Of a DNA stretch of 64,000 nt, positions 34,629 through 42,707 are shown in pieces. Below the pieces are notes generated by a model, which saw only the letters and a list, made by a program, of their open reading frames with translations, did no database searches and had not been told where the DNA came from. The position numbers were made by a program, and so were the translations under genes. Each line of letters starts with the position of its first letter. Within the stretch, counting starts at the first letter, position 1. The stretch is from CAMPKL01 sp963817465 (GTDB lineage: Bacteria > Acidobacteriota > Terriglobia > Bryobacterales > UBA6623): NCBI GenBank assembly GCA_963817465.1, contig CAWFOP010000020.1, positions 186,001 through 250,000 of the forward strand, read 5' to 3'.

Positions 34629-36290
34629 TTAGGGGCGCTGCGCCGCCGTAGCCGTAGCGGTCGTCGAGTGATCAACCGCACTTGCCGGAAGCTGCTGCAA
34701 CTCCGCGTCGATTTCCGCGGCCACCTGCTGCACATACCGCGTGAAGTGGTTGCCCGAAGCCAGCAGCGTGAATCCCCACCATACCCGCAGCGGATCCTTT
34801 CCCCACCGGTATAGCAGGCGTGTGAAGAAACGCCAGTAGGCGCGCCGGCCGCGGCCAAACACGCCCTGTCTCACCATCGACGCCGCGGCCACCCGGAACT
34901 GGTAGTGCCAGGCAGGCTTTGGAGGCGTCTGGTGTGCGGCGGGCCGCCATACCTGGAGCGAATGGTAGGCCCGCTCGTAGAAGCTCTCCGGGTCGTACAA
35001 CTCGAGCAACATGCGCCGGAACCGCTCCAGCAGCAATCGCCGGGGCAGGACGGTGTCGAAGTTGGGCGAATTGAAGTTCGACGTCGCCTGGCTATCCAGC
35101 CGCAGCCGGCCCTCGGCGAGCATACGGTCAAACAGCGGTGTAGTCGGCGGCGCTTGCAGGAACCCGGCCATTGCCCAGGGTATTGCCGCGCGTTCGATCA
35201 GCTCCCGTTGGCGGTCGAAGATGCCGGGCGTATCGGAGTCGAATCCAACGATGAAGCCGCCCATTACCCACAGTCCGCCGCGTTGCAGATCGCGGATCGA
35301 GGCCAGCGTGTCGCGTCGCAGGTTCTGGTATTTCTTGGTCTCAGTCAGCGACGCTTCGGAAACGCTTTCGATGCCGACGAAGACAAACAAGAAATTCGCG
35401 CGGGCCATCGCCGCCATCAGCGGGGCCCGCTGGGCTAAGTCGATCGACGCCTCGGTGTAGAAGACAAACGGCCGTCCATGCTCGTCCTGCCAGTCGCTGA
35501 TCGCCTCCGCTAGCTCGAGCGCCCGTTTGTGGTTGCCGACGAAGTTGTCATCGACCACAAACACCATGCCGCGCCAACCCAGCTCGTACAGCGCGTCCAA
35601 TTCGGCCAGCACGAGAGCCGGCGGCTTCGTCCGCGGCCGCCGCCCGTACAGCGTAATGATGTCGCAAAACTCGCACTGGAATGGGCAGCCGCGTGAAAAC
35701 TGGATCGACATCGACGAATAGCGCTTCATCTGCAGCAAGTCGAAGCGTGGAATCGGCGCGTCCGCCAAGCCCGGCTTTTCGCTCACCGCAAACAATCGTT
35801 GGCTCGTGCCATCGCCTAGCTGCTTGGCGATGGCCGCGAATTCTTCATCGGGTTCCCCGACCACCACATGGTCCGCATAGTCCAGCGCCTCCTCGGGTTG
35901 CGAACTGGCGTACGGACCGCCCAGCATCGTGCGCCGTCCCAGCGCCCGCGCAGACTTCGCGATGCGCTGGGCTTCGGAGCGTTGCGCATACATAGCGCTG
36001 ATCAGCACCAGGTCCGCGTCCAATATGTCGCGGTCCGTCAATTCTTCAAAGGCGCAATCCACCAGCCGCAGCGACCAGGACGAGGGACACAACGCGGCTA
36101 AGGTCAGCAACCCCAACGGAGGCAACACGGACTCCTCGGGCAGCAGCGAAATCAGCCCCTCAAAACCCCAGAACGACGGCGGGAATTTCGGCCACACCAG
36201 CAGTGCGCGCACTTCAGCGCCGAGCGGAGGAAAGGCGACGGTCGCTTGCTCGGCGTACGGCGCATCATCGATCACAGCGGTTTCCGGCAT
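34629..36290 (-). CDS. B12-binding-type radical SAM enzyme with DUF4070-like C-terminus
   Basis: The protein has 553 residues. Residues about 25-165 form a Rossmann B12-binding-like domain (LVWPKFPPSFWGFEG, PPLGLLTLAAL, MLGGPYASSQPEEAL); the histidine of the classic DxHxxG motif is absent, as in many class B relatives. The radical SAM core has GCPFQCEFCD with the CX3CX2C cluster cysteines Cys202, Cys206 and Cys209. The C-terminal part has LQAPPTTPLFDRMLAEGRL, typical of DUF4070-bearing enzymes related to hopanoid and cobalamin-dependent lipid-modifying proteins. It is the last gene of the fatty-acid-like operon. A methylation or C-C bond-forming step on the acyl chain is a reasonable inference. 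Confidence 0.85.
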   Translation of the reverse strand: MPETAVIDDAPYAEQATVAFPPLGAEVRALLVWPKFPPSFWGFEGLISLLPEESVLPPLGLLTLAALCPSSWSLRLVDCAFEELTDRDILDADLVLISAMYAQRSEAQRIAKSARALGRRTMLGGPYASSQPEEALDYADHVVVGEPDEEFAAIAKQLGDGTSQRLFAVSEKPGLADAPIPRFDLLQMKRYSSMSIQFSRGCPFQCEFCDIITLYGRRPRTKPPALVLAELDALYELGWRGMVFVVDDNFVGNHKRALELAEAISDWQDEHGRPFVFYTEASIDLAQRAPLMAAMARANFLFVFVGIESVSEASLTETKKYQNLRRDTLASIRDLQRGGLWVMGGFIVGFDSDTPGIFDRQRELIERAAIPWAMAGFLQAPPTTPLFDRMLAEGRLRLDSQATSNFNSPNFDTVLPRRLLLERFRRMLLELYDPESFYERAYHSLQVWRPAAHQTPPKPAWHYQFRVAAASMVRQGVFGRGRRAYWRFFTRLLYRWGKDPLRVWWGFTLLASGNHFTRYVQQVAAEIDAELQQLPASAVDHSTTATATAAQRP

Positions 36291-36297
36291 GGCTCTA

Positions 36298-36945
36298 TCA
36301 CCTCCTTCGCAGAACGCCGAGCGAGTCGTAGAGTCCTACGTATTCCCACTCGGAAAGTGCCCGGGCGTGTTCGAAAACCCCATACGGCGCTTGGCCGCCG
36401 TCCCGCGGGTCCGGGTATACATCGTGAAAACACAGGTACCCGCCGGGCGCCACCGTCGGGCCCCATTGGCCAAAATCGGCGACTACATCCAGCGCTCCAT
36501 GGCCGCCGTCGATGAATACGACGACCGTCCGGATGTGACCCAAACACTGGCGCACCGCCCCGGCTTCTCCGACCACCGGTATGACCCACTTCTCCAAGCC
36601 GGCCCCGCGTAAGGTCCGCCGGAACGTGGGAAGCGTGTCGACGACTTGAGCGCTTGCGTCGAACAATTCCGCGGCGAAGTAGCTCTCACCCGGCTGTTGT
36701 TCGGCGGAACCGCGGTGATGGTCGATGGAGAGCACCCGGCCCTCACCCCGCCAGCGGCAGCCTTCGCCCAAATACACCGCCGACTTCCCGCAATAGCCGC
36801 CAATCTCGACCACGGGAAGCTTGCCCTTCGCGGTCGCCGCCGCTTCGAACAGAAGTTCGCCCTCACGGTCAGAGAGAAATCCCTTCGCTTCCCGCGCCGC
36901 GCGGAGCGCCTGGTCTCGCATCTTCGGCGCGGAAGCATTTTGCAT
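36298..36945 (-). CDS. Class I SAM-dependent methyltransferase (Methyltransf_24 type)
   Basis: The protein has 215 residues from the ATG at 36945; GTG 36948 directly before it is equally possible. Motifs are LPVVEIGGYCGKSAVYLGEG (motif I), RVLSIDHHRGSAEQQ (motif II), VVVFIDGGHGALDVVADF and PGGYLCFHDVYPDP, the pattern of the small O-methyltransferase-like family that includes macrocin-type enzymes. It lies 10 bases after the partner ketosynthase gene and 7 bases before the radical SAM gene, so all belong to one transcript. Confidence 0.85.
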   Translation of the reverse strand: MQNASAPKMRDQALRAAREAKGFLSDREGELLFEAAATAKGKLPVVEIGGYCGKSAVYLGEGCRWRGEGRVLSIDHHRGSAEQQPGESYFAAELFDASAQVVDTLPTFRRTLRGAGLEKWVIPVVGEAGAVRQCLGHIRTVVVFIDGGHGALDVVADFGQWGPTVAPGGYLCFHDVYPDPRDGGQAPYGVFEHARALSEWEYVGLYDSLGVLRRR

Positions 36946-36955
36946 CACGCAACCC

Positions 36956-38245
36956 TCAATTCCGTTGGCGCTCGACCACGATCGCTGCACTCTTAATTCC
37001 GCGGTCATCATTCCATACGAGCGCCCTGTCGAATGGCCCGCGGCTCGCTTCTCGCACGAAATCAAGACTCGACGGCGCGATCGCTCGTTCGCAGTTGAGC
37101 AACGGCGGGACCGCTCCATCACGCATCGCCAGGCACGCATGCGCCAGCGAAAACACGCCGCTCGCCGCGCCGGTGAATCCGATCGCCCCAGCGGCCGCCG
37201 TATACCGCGGGGCCCGTTCCCCAAACACTCGCCCCGCAGCATCTAGCTCGCGGGCGTCATGGTCGGCCCGGGCCAATCCATCGCCAAACACGACGTCGAT
37301 ATCGCCGGGACCAACGCCTGCGGCCGCCATTGCGGCGCTTGCCGCCCCCGCCAAGCTATCGCCTTTGGTGGCATCCCCGTTTCTCGCCAGCAAGTTGGCC
37401 GCTGCGGTTCGCTGCGCCGACGATGTCAGTTCTCCGTAGACCGGCCGCCCGTGTTGTGCCGCTCGTTCTGCGCTCTCGAGGACAACAAACGCCGCACCCT
37501 CGCCCAGCGCCATGCCGTCGCGATCTTCGCAGAACGCTCGGCACGCCGTGGCCGGTTCGTCCACTCGCTCCGAGAGATTGCCTGCCAACAGGTGTTCCAC
37601 AATCGTGTCGAGCTGCAGCAGCGTATCGTATCCGCCCGCCAACGCAAAATCCACTTCGCCGCGGCGAATCGCCGCTGCCGCCATGATCACCGCCTGAATT
37701 CCCGACAACGTACCGTTAGTCAGGTTGGCATTCGGGCCCAGCACTTGTTCCTGAATCGCTAGCCCGCACAAACCGGCGTTGGGTAGGGATTTCACGAGGA
37801 AAAGCGGATCGATCTGCGCCATACCGTATTTGGCGAAGCGGCCCAGGTCCACACGGTTTTCCGCGTTGATCGACTCTCGCAGCGCGGGGATGAAGGCCTC
37901 GGGGTTGACGTCCAGGCAAACCGAACCCACATACAGTCCGCAGTCGCGCAGCGAGCTATCGCCGGCCGGCATGCCGGCGTCCCGCAGGGCGTTGCTCCCC
38001 GCGACGAGGGCCAGCGCCGCGCTGCGCGAAAGCAGCTTACGCAGCATGCGGTGGGGGATCAGTTTGCGGCGGTCGAGCTCTTCCACCCGCGCCAGGAGCA
38101 CCCCTGGGTAGTTGCGGTATTCACGGCCATCCAGCGGAACGAGCGACGCCTCACCCGCAACCAGCCGCTCGAAATGCCGCGCAGTCTCGATCGCCAACGA
38201 CGAGACCGTACCCACTCCGCTGATCACTACGCCGTGCGCTGCCAC
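36956..38245 (-). CDS. Catalytically dead ketosynthase partner (KS-beta / chain-length-factor-like)
   Basis: The protein has 429 residues from a GTG that shares one base with the preceding stop codon. It has the whole thiolase-fold layout of FabF-like ketosynthases (EDRDGMALGEGAAFVVLE, AAAGAIGFTGAASG). All three catalytic residues are replaced: the nucleophile Cys position is Thr179 in NANLTNGTLSG, the first His position (AHGT in the active enzyme) is Asp in FGDGL, and the second (IGH) is Phe in AIGFTG. The Lys before it is also lost. It follows the active ketosynthase and a dehydratase in the operon, so it is best read as the KS-beta half of a heterodimer that sets chain length. Confidence 0.88.
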   Translation of the reverse strand: MAAHGVVISGVGTVSSLAIETARHFERLVAGEASLVPLDGREYRNYPGVLLARVEELDRRKLIPHRMLRKLLSRSAALALVAGSNALRDAGMPAGDSSLRDCGLYVGSVCLDVNPEAFIPALRESINAENRVDLGRFAKYGMAQIDPLFLVKSLPNAGLCGLAIQEQVLGPNANLTNGTLSGIQAVIMAAAAIRRGEVDFALAGGYDTLLQLDTIVEHLLAGNLSERVDEPATACRAFCEDRDGMALGEGAAFVVLESAERAAQHGRPVYGELTSSAQRTAAANLLARNGDATKGDSLAGAASAAMAAAGVGPGDIDVVFGDGLARADHDARELDAAGRVFGERAPRYTAAAGAIGFTGAASGVFSLAHACLAMRDGAVPPLLNCERAIAPSSLDFVREASRGPFDRALVWNDDRGIKSAAIVVERQRN

Positions 38246-38709
38246 TATGGCTCCTTCAATGCCGGTAGATCCCCGGCCAGATAGCGCAACAACCGTCTGC
38301 CTCGCTCCGGATAGTCTTCCCGGTCTGTGCGCCCACTGATAAACATCAGCCGATCGACCTCCGCTACAACTTCCTCACCCACCCGCGCTTTGCCCTTGAG
38401 TTCAGCGCCATCCCGGTGCGCGCCCACTAGCTCCACCTCGATCGTTAGATTGTCGCCAGGCCCAACCGGCCGGAAAAACCGTGCGCCCTGGACTAGACCC
38501 AGCACCGTCTCCACTCGGAACTCACAGCTCGCCACGTGCAGCCAACCCGCCAATTGGGCCATCCCTTCCAAGATCAACGTCGGCGGCGCCACCGGCTTGA
38601 GCGCGTAGTGCTCCGGCAGATACTCGTCCATGTTCGAGAGGAACTTCGTACCCACCGCACGGCGGCTCAGCTCGAATTCCGAGATCCGGTCGATGAACAG
38701 GAAGCGCAC
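38245..38709 (-). CDS. Hotdog-fold 3-hydroxyacyl-ACP dehydratase-like protein 2
   Basis: The protein has 154 residues from the GTG at 38709, one base after the active ketosynthase stop codon. It starts RFLFIDRISEFELSRRAVG, like its partner at 39996. The active-site helix region reads YLPEHYALKPVAPPTLILEGMAQLAGW, with the catalytic-type His and Glu kept but FPGHP changed to LPEHY. The later strand has VGPGDNLTIEVELV. It is FabZ/FabA-like. Whether it dehydrates or only binds substrate is open because the loop differs from the usual HFPxxPIMPG. Confidence 0.8.
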   Translation of the reverse strand: MRFLFIDRISEFELSRRAVGTKFLSNMDEYLPEHYALKPVAPPTLILEGMAQLAGWLHVASCEFRVETVLGLVQGARFFRPVGPGDNLTIEVELVGAHRDGAELKGKARVGEEVVAEVDRLMFISGRTDREDYPERGRRLLRYLAGDLPALKEP

Positions 38710-38710
38710 G

Positions 38711-40009
38711 CTATTGCTCCCACCGCCGGAATACGAGTGTGCCGTTCTGTCCGCCGAACCCGAACGAATTCGACAACGCGATGCGCGCATCGACCCTCCG
38801 CGCCTCATTCGGTACGTAATCCAGGTCGCACTCGTGGTCGGGATTCTCGAGGTTGACGGTGGGCGGCAGAATGCCCTCTTGCAGCGCCAGTAGCGAAAAA
38901 ATGCATTCAATGCCGCCGGCGGCGCATATCAAATGGCCAATGCTAGACTTTGTCGAGCTGATCGCCAGTTTCGCGGCGTGTTCGCCAAAAGCCCTCTTGA
39001 TCGCCGCCGTCTCCACCCGGTCGTTTTGCGGAGTCGAAGTGCCGTGCGCGTTGATATAGTCCACGTCCGCAGGACCGATCCCGGCATCGGCAAGCGCCGC
39101 GGTCATGCACTGGGCCGCGCCGCTGCCGTCGGGCAGAATATCGGTGAAGCGGTAGCCGTCCAACGACGAGCCGTAGCCGATCACCTCGCCGTAGATATGC
39201 GCCCCGCGCCTCAGCGCGTGCTCCAGTTCCTCGACCACCACGATCCCCGCGCCTTCGCCGAGCACGAAGCCGTCACGCTTCTTGTCAAACGGACGCGACG
39301 CACGCGTCGGCTCATCCACCCGCGGCGATAGCGCGCCCAGCAGGGTAAAGCCGGTCAAGCAAATCACAGACAGCATGCTGTCCGTACCGCCGGTGAGGAC
39401 AATATCCGCCTCTCCTTGGCGGACCAGCTCCAGCGCTTCGCCCACCGCCTGCGTGGCCGAGCTACAGGCGCTCTGAACTGTCAGGCAAGCGCCATCGAGG
39501 TTGCAGCGCAATGCAAACAGTGTGGCGATAGAAGAAATATCCCGTTGGGCCAGCAGATCAGGGCGCGCCTCGCAGATCGCCCGGTAGCTGTCCGCGTTGT
39601 AGCGGTCACCATCGAGCAAGCGGTCGGGGTCCGGCAGATTCTCCTCCACCAGCGGAAACGTGGACGCGCCAATGCAGACAGCCGCCCGCGAACGGTCGAA
39701 TTCGCGTTCATGCAGACCGGCGTCCCGCCATGCCTCGTCCACCGCGCAGACGCCCATCCGCGCGGAGCGGCTCATATAGTCGCCCAGCTCCTGGCAGTCG
39801 GTCAGCTCCAGGCTGTCCACATCCACTTCGCTGGCGATCCGCACGGGAAAAGCGCTGCTGTCGAATTGCTGCAGATAGCCGATGCCTGAGCGGCCGTTCA
39901 CCACCGCCTGCCACACGTCTTCGACCTTGTGGCCTAGGGAACACACCGCCCCCATCCCGGTCACTACCGCGCGCCGCATCTCCGGCTTCGGCCGCTCAGA
40001 ACTTGGCAT
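38711..40009 (-). CDS. Beta-ketoacyl-ACP synthase, FabF-like (active KS-alpha)
   Basis: The protein has 432 residues. The ATG at 40009 has GGAG 7 bases upstream and overlaps the end of dehydratase 1 by 14 bases. The complete catalytic triad is present: Cys182 in VQSACSSATQ, His322 in NAHGTSTPQND and His359 in KSSIGHLICAAGG. The GEGAG and SNSFGFGGQNG motifs are also present. It performs decarboxylative Claisen condensation of malonyl-ACP with an acyl starter. It is paired with the inactive homologue at 36956-38245. Confidence 0.93.
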   Translation of the reverse strand: MPSSERPKPEMRRAVVTGMGAVCSLGHKVEDVWQAVVNGRSGIGYLQQFDSSAFPVRIASEVDVDSLELTDCQELGDYMSRSARMGVCAVDEAWRDAGLHEREFDRSRAAVCIGASTFPLVEENLPDPDRLLDGDRYNADSYRAICEARPDLLAQRDISSIATLFALRCNLDGACLTVQSACSSATQAVGEALELVRQGEADIVLTGGTDSMLSVICLTGFTLLGALSPRVDEPTRASRPFDKKRDGFVLGEGAGIVVVEELEHALRRGAHIYGEVIGYGSSLDGYRFTDILPDGSGAAQCMTAALADAGIGPADVDYINAHGTSTPQNDRVETAAIKRAFGEHAAKLAISSTKSSIGHLICAAGGIECIFSLLALQEGILPPTVNLENPDHECDLDYVPNEARRVDARIALSNSFGFGGQNGTLVFRRWEQ

Positions 40010-40460
40010 TCATGCGCTCCGGGGGCGGTTGCAATATCTGGAACATCGCCCGCGCCGCTTCACTGCTCTGATACGGCGCACTGGGTTCGATGCGCACGGT
40101 AAACCGGGCCGCGGCCACCTGCTGTTCGCCGCAGCGCGCATTTGCGCGAATCTTCGCCGTATCGCCGGCATCTTCTACGACCGCAGCGTCCAGCAGGAGC
40201 TGATCCGATGGCCGCACCATGCTATAAAACTTCAACCGGTCAAAGCTCACCGGCAGGCTGAGCTTTTTGAAATCCGAGGCCTCCCGAATCACCCAATCCG
40301 CCAACTGCACCATGCACTCGGTGATCAGCGTCCCCGGCATGATCGGCTGATCAGGGAAGTGATGCGTGAAGAAGTCTTCGCTGAGCGTAACGTTCTTGAT
40401 CCCGCTGGCCCGGCAGCCGCGCTCGAACTCCACAATGCGGTCCAGCAGCAGGAATCTCAC
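39996..40460 (-). CDS. Hotdog-fold 3-hydroxyacyl-ACP dehydratase-like protein 1
   Basis: The protein has 154 residues from the GTG at 40460, overlapping the carrier-protein stop (GTGA). It carries a near-canonical FabZ active-site motif, HHFPDQPIMPGTLITECMVQLADW, with His and Glu conserved. The start MRFLLLDRIVEFERG is shared with dehydratase 2. It should dehydrate 3-hydroxyacyl-ACP to enoyl-ACP in the chain-extension cycle. Confidence 0.88.
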   Translation of the reverse strand: MRFLLLDRIVEFERGCRASGIKNVTLSEDFFTHHFPDQPIMPGTLITECMVQLADWVIREASDFKKLSLPVSFDRLKFYSMVRPSDQLLLDAAVVEDAGDTAKIRANARCGEQQVAAARFTVRIEPSAPYQSSEAARAMFQILQPPPERMNAKF

Positions 40461-41071
40461 GACGCCGCGTCCTCCGCCGTTCCACCAGATGGCCCGTTCA
40501 CGTCGTCTTCCAGCGCCAACATGTCCTGGAATAGGAAGTCATCGCCGGACGGAAATGGCGTCACTTCTCCGCACGACGGGCAAACTAGTTCCGGAATACT
40601 GCTCGATTCATCCATCTTCGTGCCGCACTTGGGGCAGTTGGGGTCTAGTGTTTGGCGCGCCTCCATCAGCCGCTTCGTTACCCGGACAAACGTTCCCGCC
40701 ACGATCATCCGGCGCACATCCGTCACCTTCAGTCCGGGCTTCAGCTGTTCCGGGTCCAACTCGGGCATACCCTTGGCCAGCAGCTTCAAGCCGAGATCCG
40801 TGATCACTTCGCCCTTCACCAAGTTCTCTTCGCCAAAGTGATCCGCCGCGCGTTCCAAAAAGTCCGTGCGGGGGAAACGAACGTTGAATTCGCGTTCCAG
40901 CATGAAGGCGATATCGAGGAAATCCAGCGACTCCGCGCCTAAGTCAGCCTCGAGCGACGTCTGCGCGGTGACCGCCTCTGGGTCAGCGTCCAACGCCTCG
41001 GCCACGATCGCCAACACTCGCTTATCGATCTCGGCGTCTTGCGGATTCGTTTTTGCTACATCCTCATTCAT
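40457..41071 (-). CDS. Acyl carrier protein fused to a C-terminal zinc ribbon
   Basis: The protein has 204 residues. Residues about 15-100 are an acyl carrier domain with DLGAESLDFLDIAFMLEREF, Ser48 being the phosphopantetheine site. Residues 100-140 are helical. Residues 146-167 hold a zinc ribbon, CPKC followed 14 residues later by CPSC. The acidic tail (EDDVNGPSGGTAEDAAS) is probably flexible. An ordinary ACP has about 80 residues, so more than half the protein is an unusual extension that may dock a partner enzyme. It lies 39 bases after FabG in the operon. Confidence 0.88.
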   Translation of the reverse strand: MNEDVAKTNPQDAEIDKRVLAIVAEALDADPEAVTAQTSLEADLGAESLDFLDIAFMLEREFNVRFPRTDFLERAADHFGEENLVKGEVITDLGLKLLAKGMPELDPEQLKPGLKVTDVRRMIVAGTFVRVTKRLMEARQTLDPNCPKCGTKMDESSSIPELVCPSCGEVTPFPSGDDFLFQDMLALEDDVNGPSGGTAEDAAS

Positions 41072-41110
41072 TACCGCTCCTCTCCTAAGCCAATTTCCCT
41101 TCGCCTGCCG

Positions 41111-41866
41111 TCAGATACCGAAGCCGCCGGTCACCTGCAACACCTCACCGGTGATGAAGCTGGCGTCGCTCGACGCCAAGAAGCGTACCGCCCGGGCCAC
41201 CTCCTCTGGTTGGCCAAAGCGGCGCAGGGCGATCTCTTTTTTGATGTCCTCACCGGCGAAAGTGCGCACGCGGTCGGTCATCTCCGTCAGAATCGGACCG
41301 GGCGATACGGCGTTGATGCGAATGCCCTTCCGTCCCAATTCCACCGCCAGCGCTCGAGTCATCGAATTGATGCCTCCCTTCGAGGCTGCGTAGTTGGAAT
41401 GCCCCCGCGTGCCGCGATCGGCGGACACCGACGATATCGAAACCACGCTGCCCGCTCGTTTAGCCATCATGTGCGGCAGCGCCTCGCGGATGCAGAGAAA
41501 CACACTGCGTAGATTCACTTGCAGCACCGAGTCCCAGTCATCCAACGACATCGTGCCCAACAACTTGTCGCGCACGATGCCCGCGTTGCACACCAACACA
41601 TCGATTCCGCCAAACTGCTCTACGGCAAACCGGAACAGGCCGCGCACCGCGGATTCGTTGCTGACGTCGGCCGCGAAAGCAGCCGCCCGCCCGCCCGCCG
41701 ACTCGATCTCCTGCACTGTCTCGTTGGCGCTCTTCTCGCTGCTGCTGTAGTTCACAACCACAGCGGCGCCGTGCCTCGCCAACTCCACGGCGATGGCCCG
41801 GCCGATGCCCCGGGAAGCGCCGGTCACTACCGCGCACTGCCCGTCGAATAGCGTAGTTTCGGGCAT
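41111..41866 (-). CDS. fabG: 3-oxoacyl-ACP reductase, FabG type
   Basis: The protein has 251 residues. NADPH-binding motif TGASRGIG (residues 15-22), NAG at 94-96, and the catalytic Ser145/Ser146-Tyr159-Lys163 set (SISSVSADRGTRGHSNYAASKGG) are intact. The C-terminus ITGEVLQVTGGFGI is typical. It reduces the 3-keto group after each condensation. It lies 9 bases after the FabL-type gene. A second, housekeeping fabG is expected elsewhere in the genome. Confidence 0.92.
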   Translation of the reverse strand: MPETTLFDGQCAVVTGASRGIGRAIAVELARHGAAVVVNYSSSEKSANETVQEIESAGGRAAAFAADVSNESAVRGLFRFAVEQFGGIDVLVCNAGIVRDKLLGTMSLDDWDSVLQVNLRSVFLCIREALPHMMAKRAGSVVSISSVSADRGTRGHSNYAASKGGINSMTRALAVELGRKGIRINAVSPGPILTEMTDRVRTFAGEDIKKEIALRRFGQPEEVARAVRFLASSDASFITGEVLQVTGGFGI

Positions 41867-41875
41867 CCGTTGCGC

Positions 41876-42628
41876 CTAGGACAGCAGCGAGAATCCACCG
41901 TCCGCGATCAGCGTTTGCCCCCGAATCCAATTCGCGTCTGGCGAGCACAAGAAGGCGACAACACCGGCAAGATCTTCTTCCTTGCCCAGCCGTCCCGCCG
42001 GCGTTCTGGCGACCAGATGCTGGGTCAGCTCTTTATAGTGCGGGATGCGCTGCATCGTCTCCGTATTGATGAAGCCTCCAGAGACGACGTTTACGTTGAT
42101 CCCGTGCGGGGCCAGTTCCACTGCGAGGTAGCGGGCCAAACACTCCATGGTGGCCTTCGCCGCGCCCAAGGCAGCGTACTCGGGGATATAGCGCGTCGCC
42201 CCGAGGCTGCTGATGCCCACGATGCGGCCTCCGCCCGACTGCTTCATCAGCTTGGCGGCTTCTTGCGCGCCAAATAGAAACGCCTCGGAATTCAGCTCCA
42301 TCACCCGCCGCCAATTGCGGGCGTTGAGTTCCGCTACCGGCCGGAAGGTAGCCCGGGCCGCGTTAGCCACGAATACGTCCAAGCGGCCAAACTGGTCCGC
42401 TACCTTTTGAAACATCTCGCGGTTGAGTTTCTCGTTGCCGACATCGACGACGATCGACGAAGCACTCACGCCCAGCGCCTCAAGTTCTTGCACGGTAGCT
42501 CGCGCGGCCTCGTGATTCATGCAATACGCGATCACGATGTGGGCCGGCCGCTCTCGGGCCAAGCGTAGCGCCGTCGCTCTTCCAATTCCTCGCGAGCCTC
42601 CTGTGATGAGAACGATTTGGCCTTCCAT
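41876..42628 (-). CDS. fabL: Enoyl-ACP reductase, FabL type (SDR with Y-X6-K)
   Basis: The protein has 250 residues. It has TGGSRGIG at the N-terminus and an active-site spacing of Tyr151-X6-Lys158 (EYAALGAAKA), which distinguishes FabI/FabL enoyl reductases from ordinary Y-X3-K ketoreductases. Blocks matching Bacillus FabL as I remember it are ISSLGATRYIPEY, LARYLAVELAPHGI, NVVSGGFINTE and RTPAGRLG, followed by IRGQTLIADGGFSLL. It is the first gene of the leftward fatty-acid-like operon, so the pathway can make fully reduced units. Confidence 0.85.
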   Translation of the reverse strand: MEGQIVLITGGSRGIGRATALRLARERPAHIVIAYCMNHEAARATVQELEALGVSASSIVVDVGNEKLNREMFQKVADQFGRLDVFVANAARATFRPVAELNARNWRRVMELNSEAFLFGAQEAAKLMKQSGGGRIVGISSLGATRYIPEYAALGAAKATMECLARYLAVELAPHGINVNVVSGGFINTETMQRIPHYKELTQHLVARTPAGRLGKEEDLAGVVAFLCSPDANWIRGQTLIADGGFSLLS

Positions 42629-42707
42629 CTGGAGTCTTTTTTCAGGATCAGCGCCAACCGTGACTGCGTTTGCGAGGCTCGGCTCGCATCGCGTCCGGGG
42701 AAATTAC

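Noticed and set aside
34629..42628. Ladderane or aryl-polyene cluster assignment for the fatty-acid operon
   Set aside because: Only one radical SAM enzyme and no phytoene-desaturase-like gene are present, and the FabL reductase argues against a polyene; gene content fits neither class well enough to name.
42629..42707. Terminator hairpin between the GT4 gene and the FabL gene
   Set aside because: GCGAG/CTCGC gives only a 5-bp stem with no T-run, so read-through into the operon is as likely as termination.
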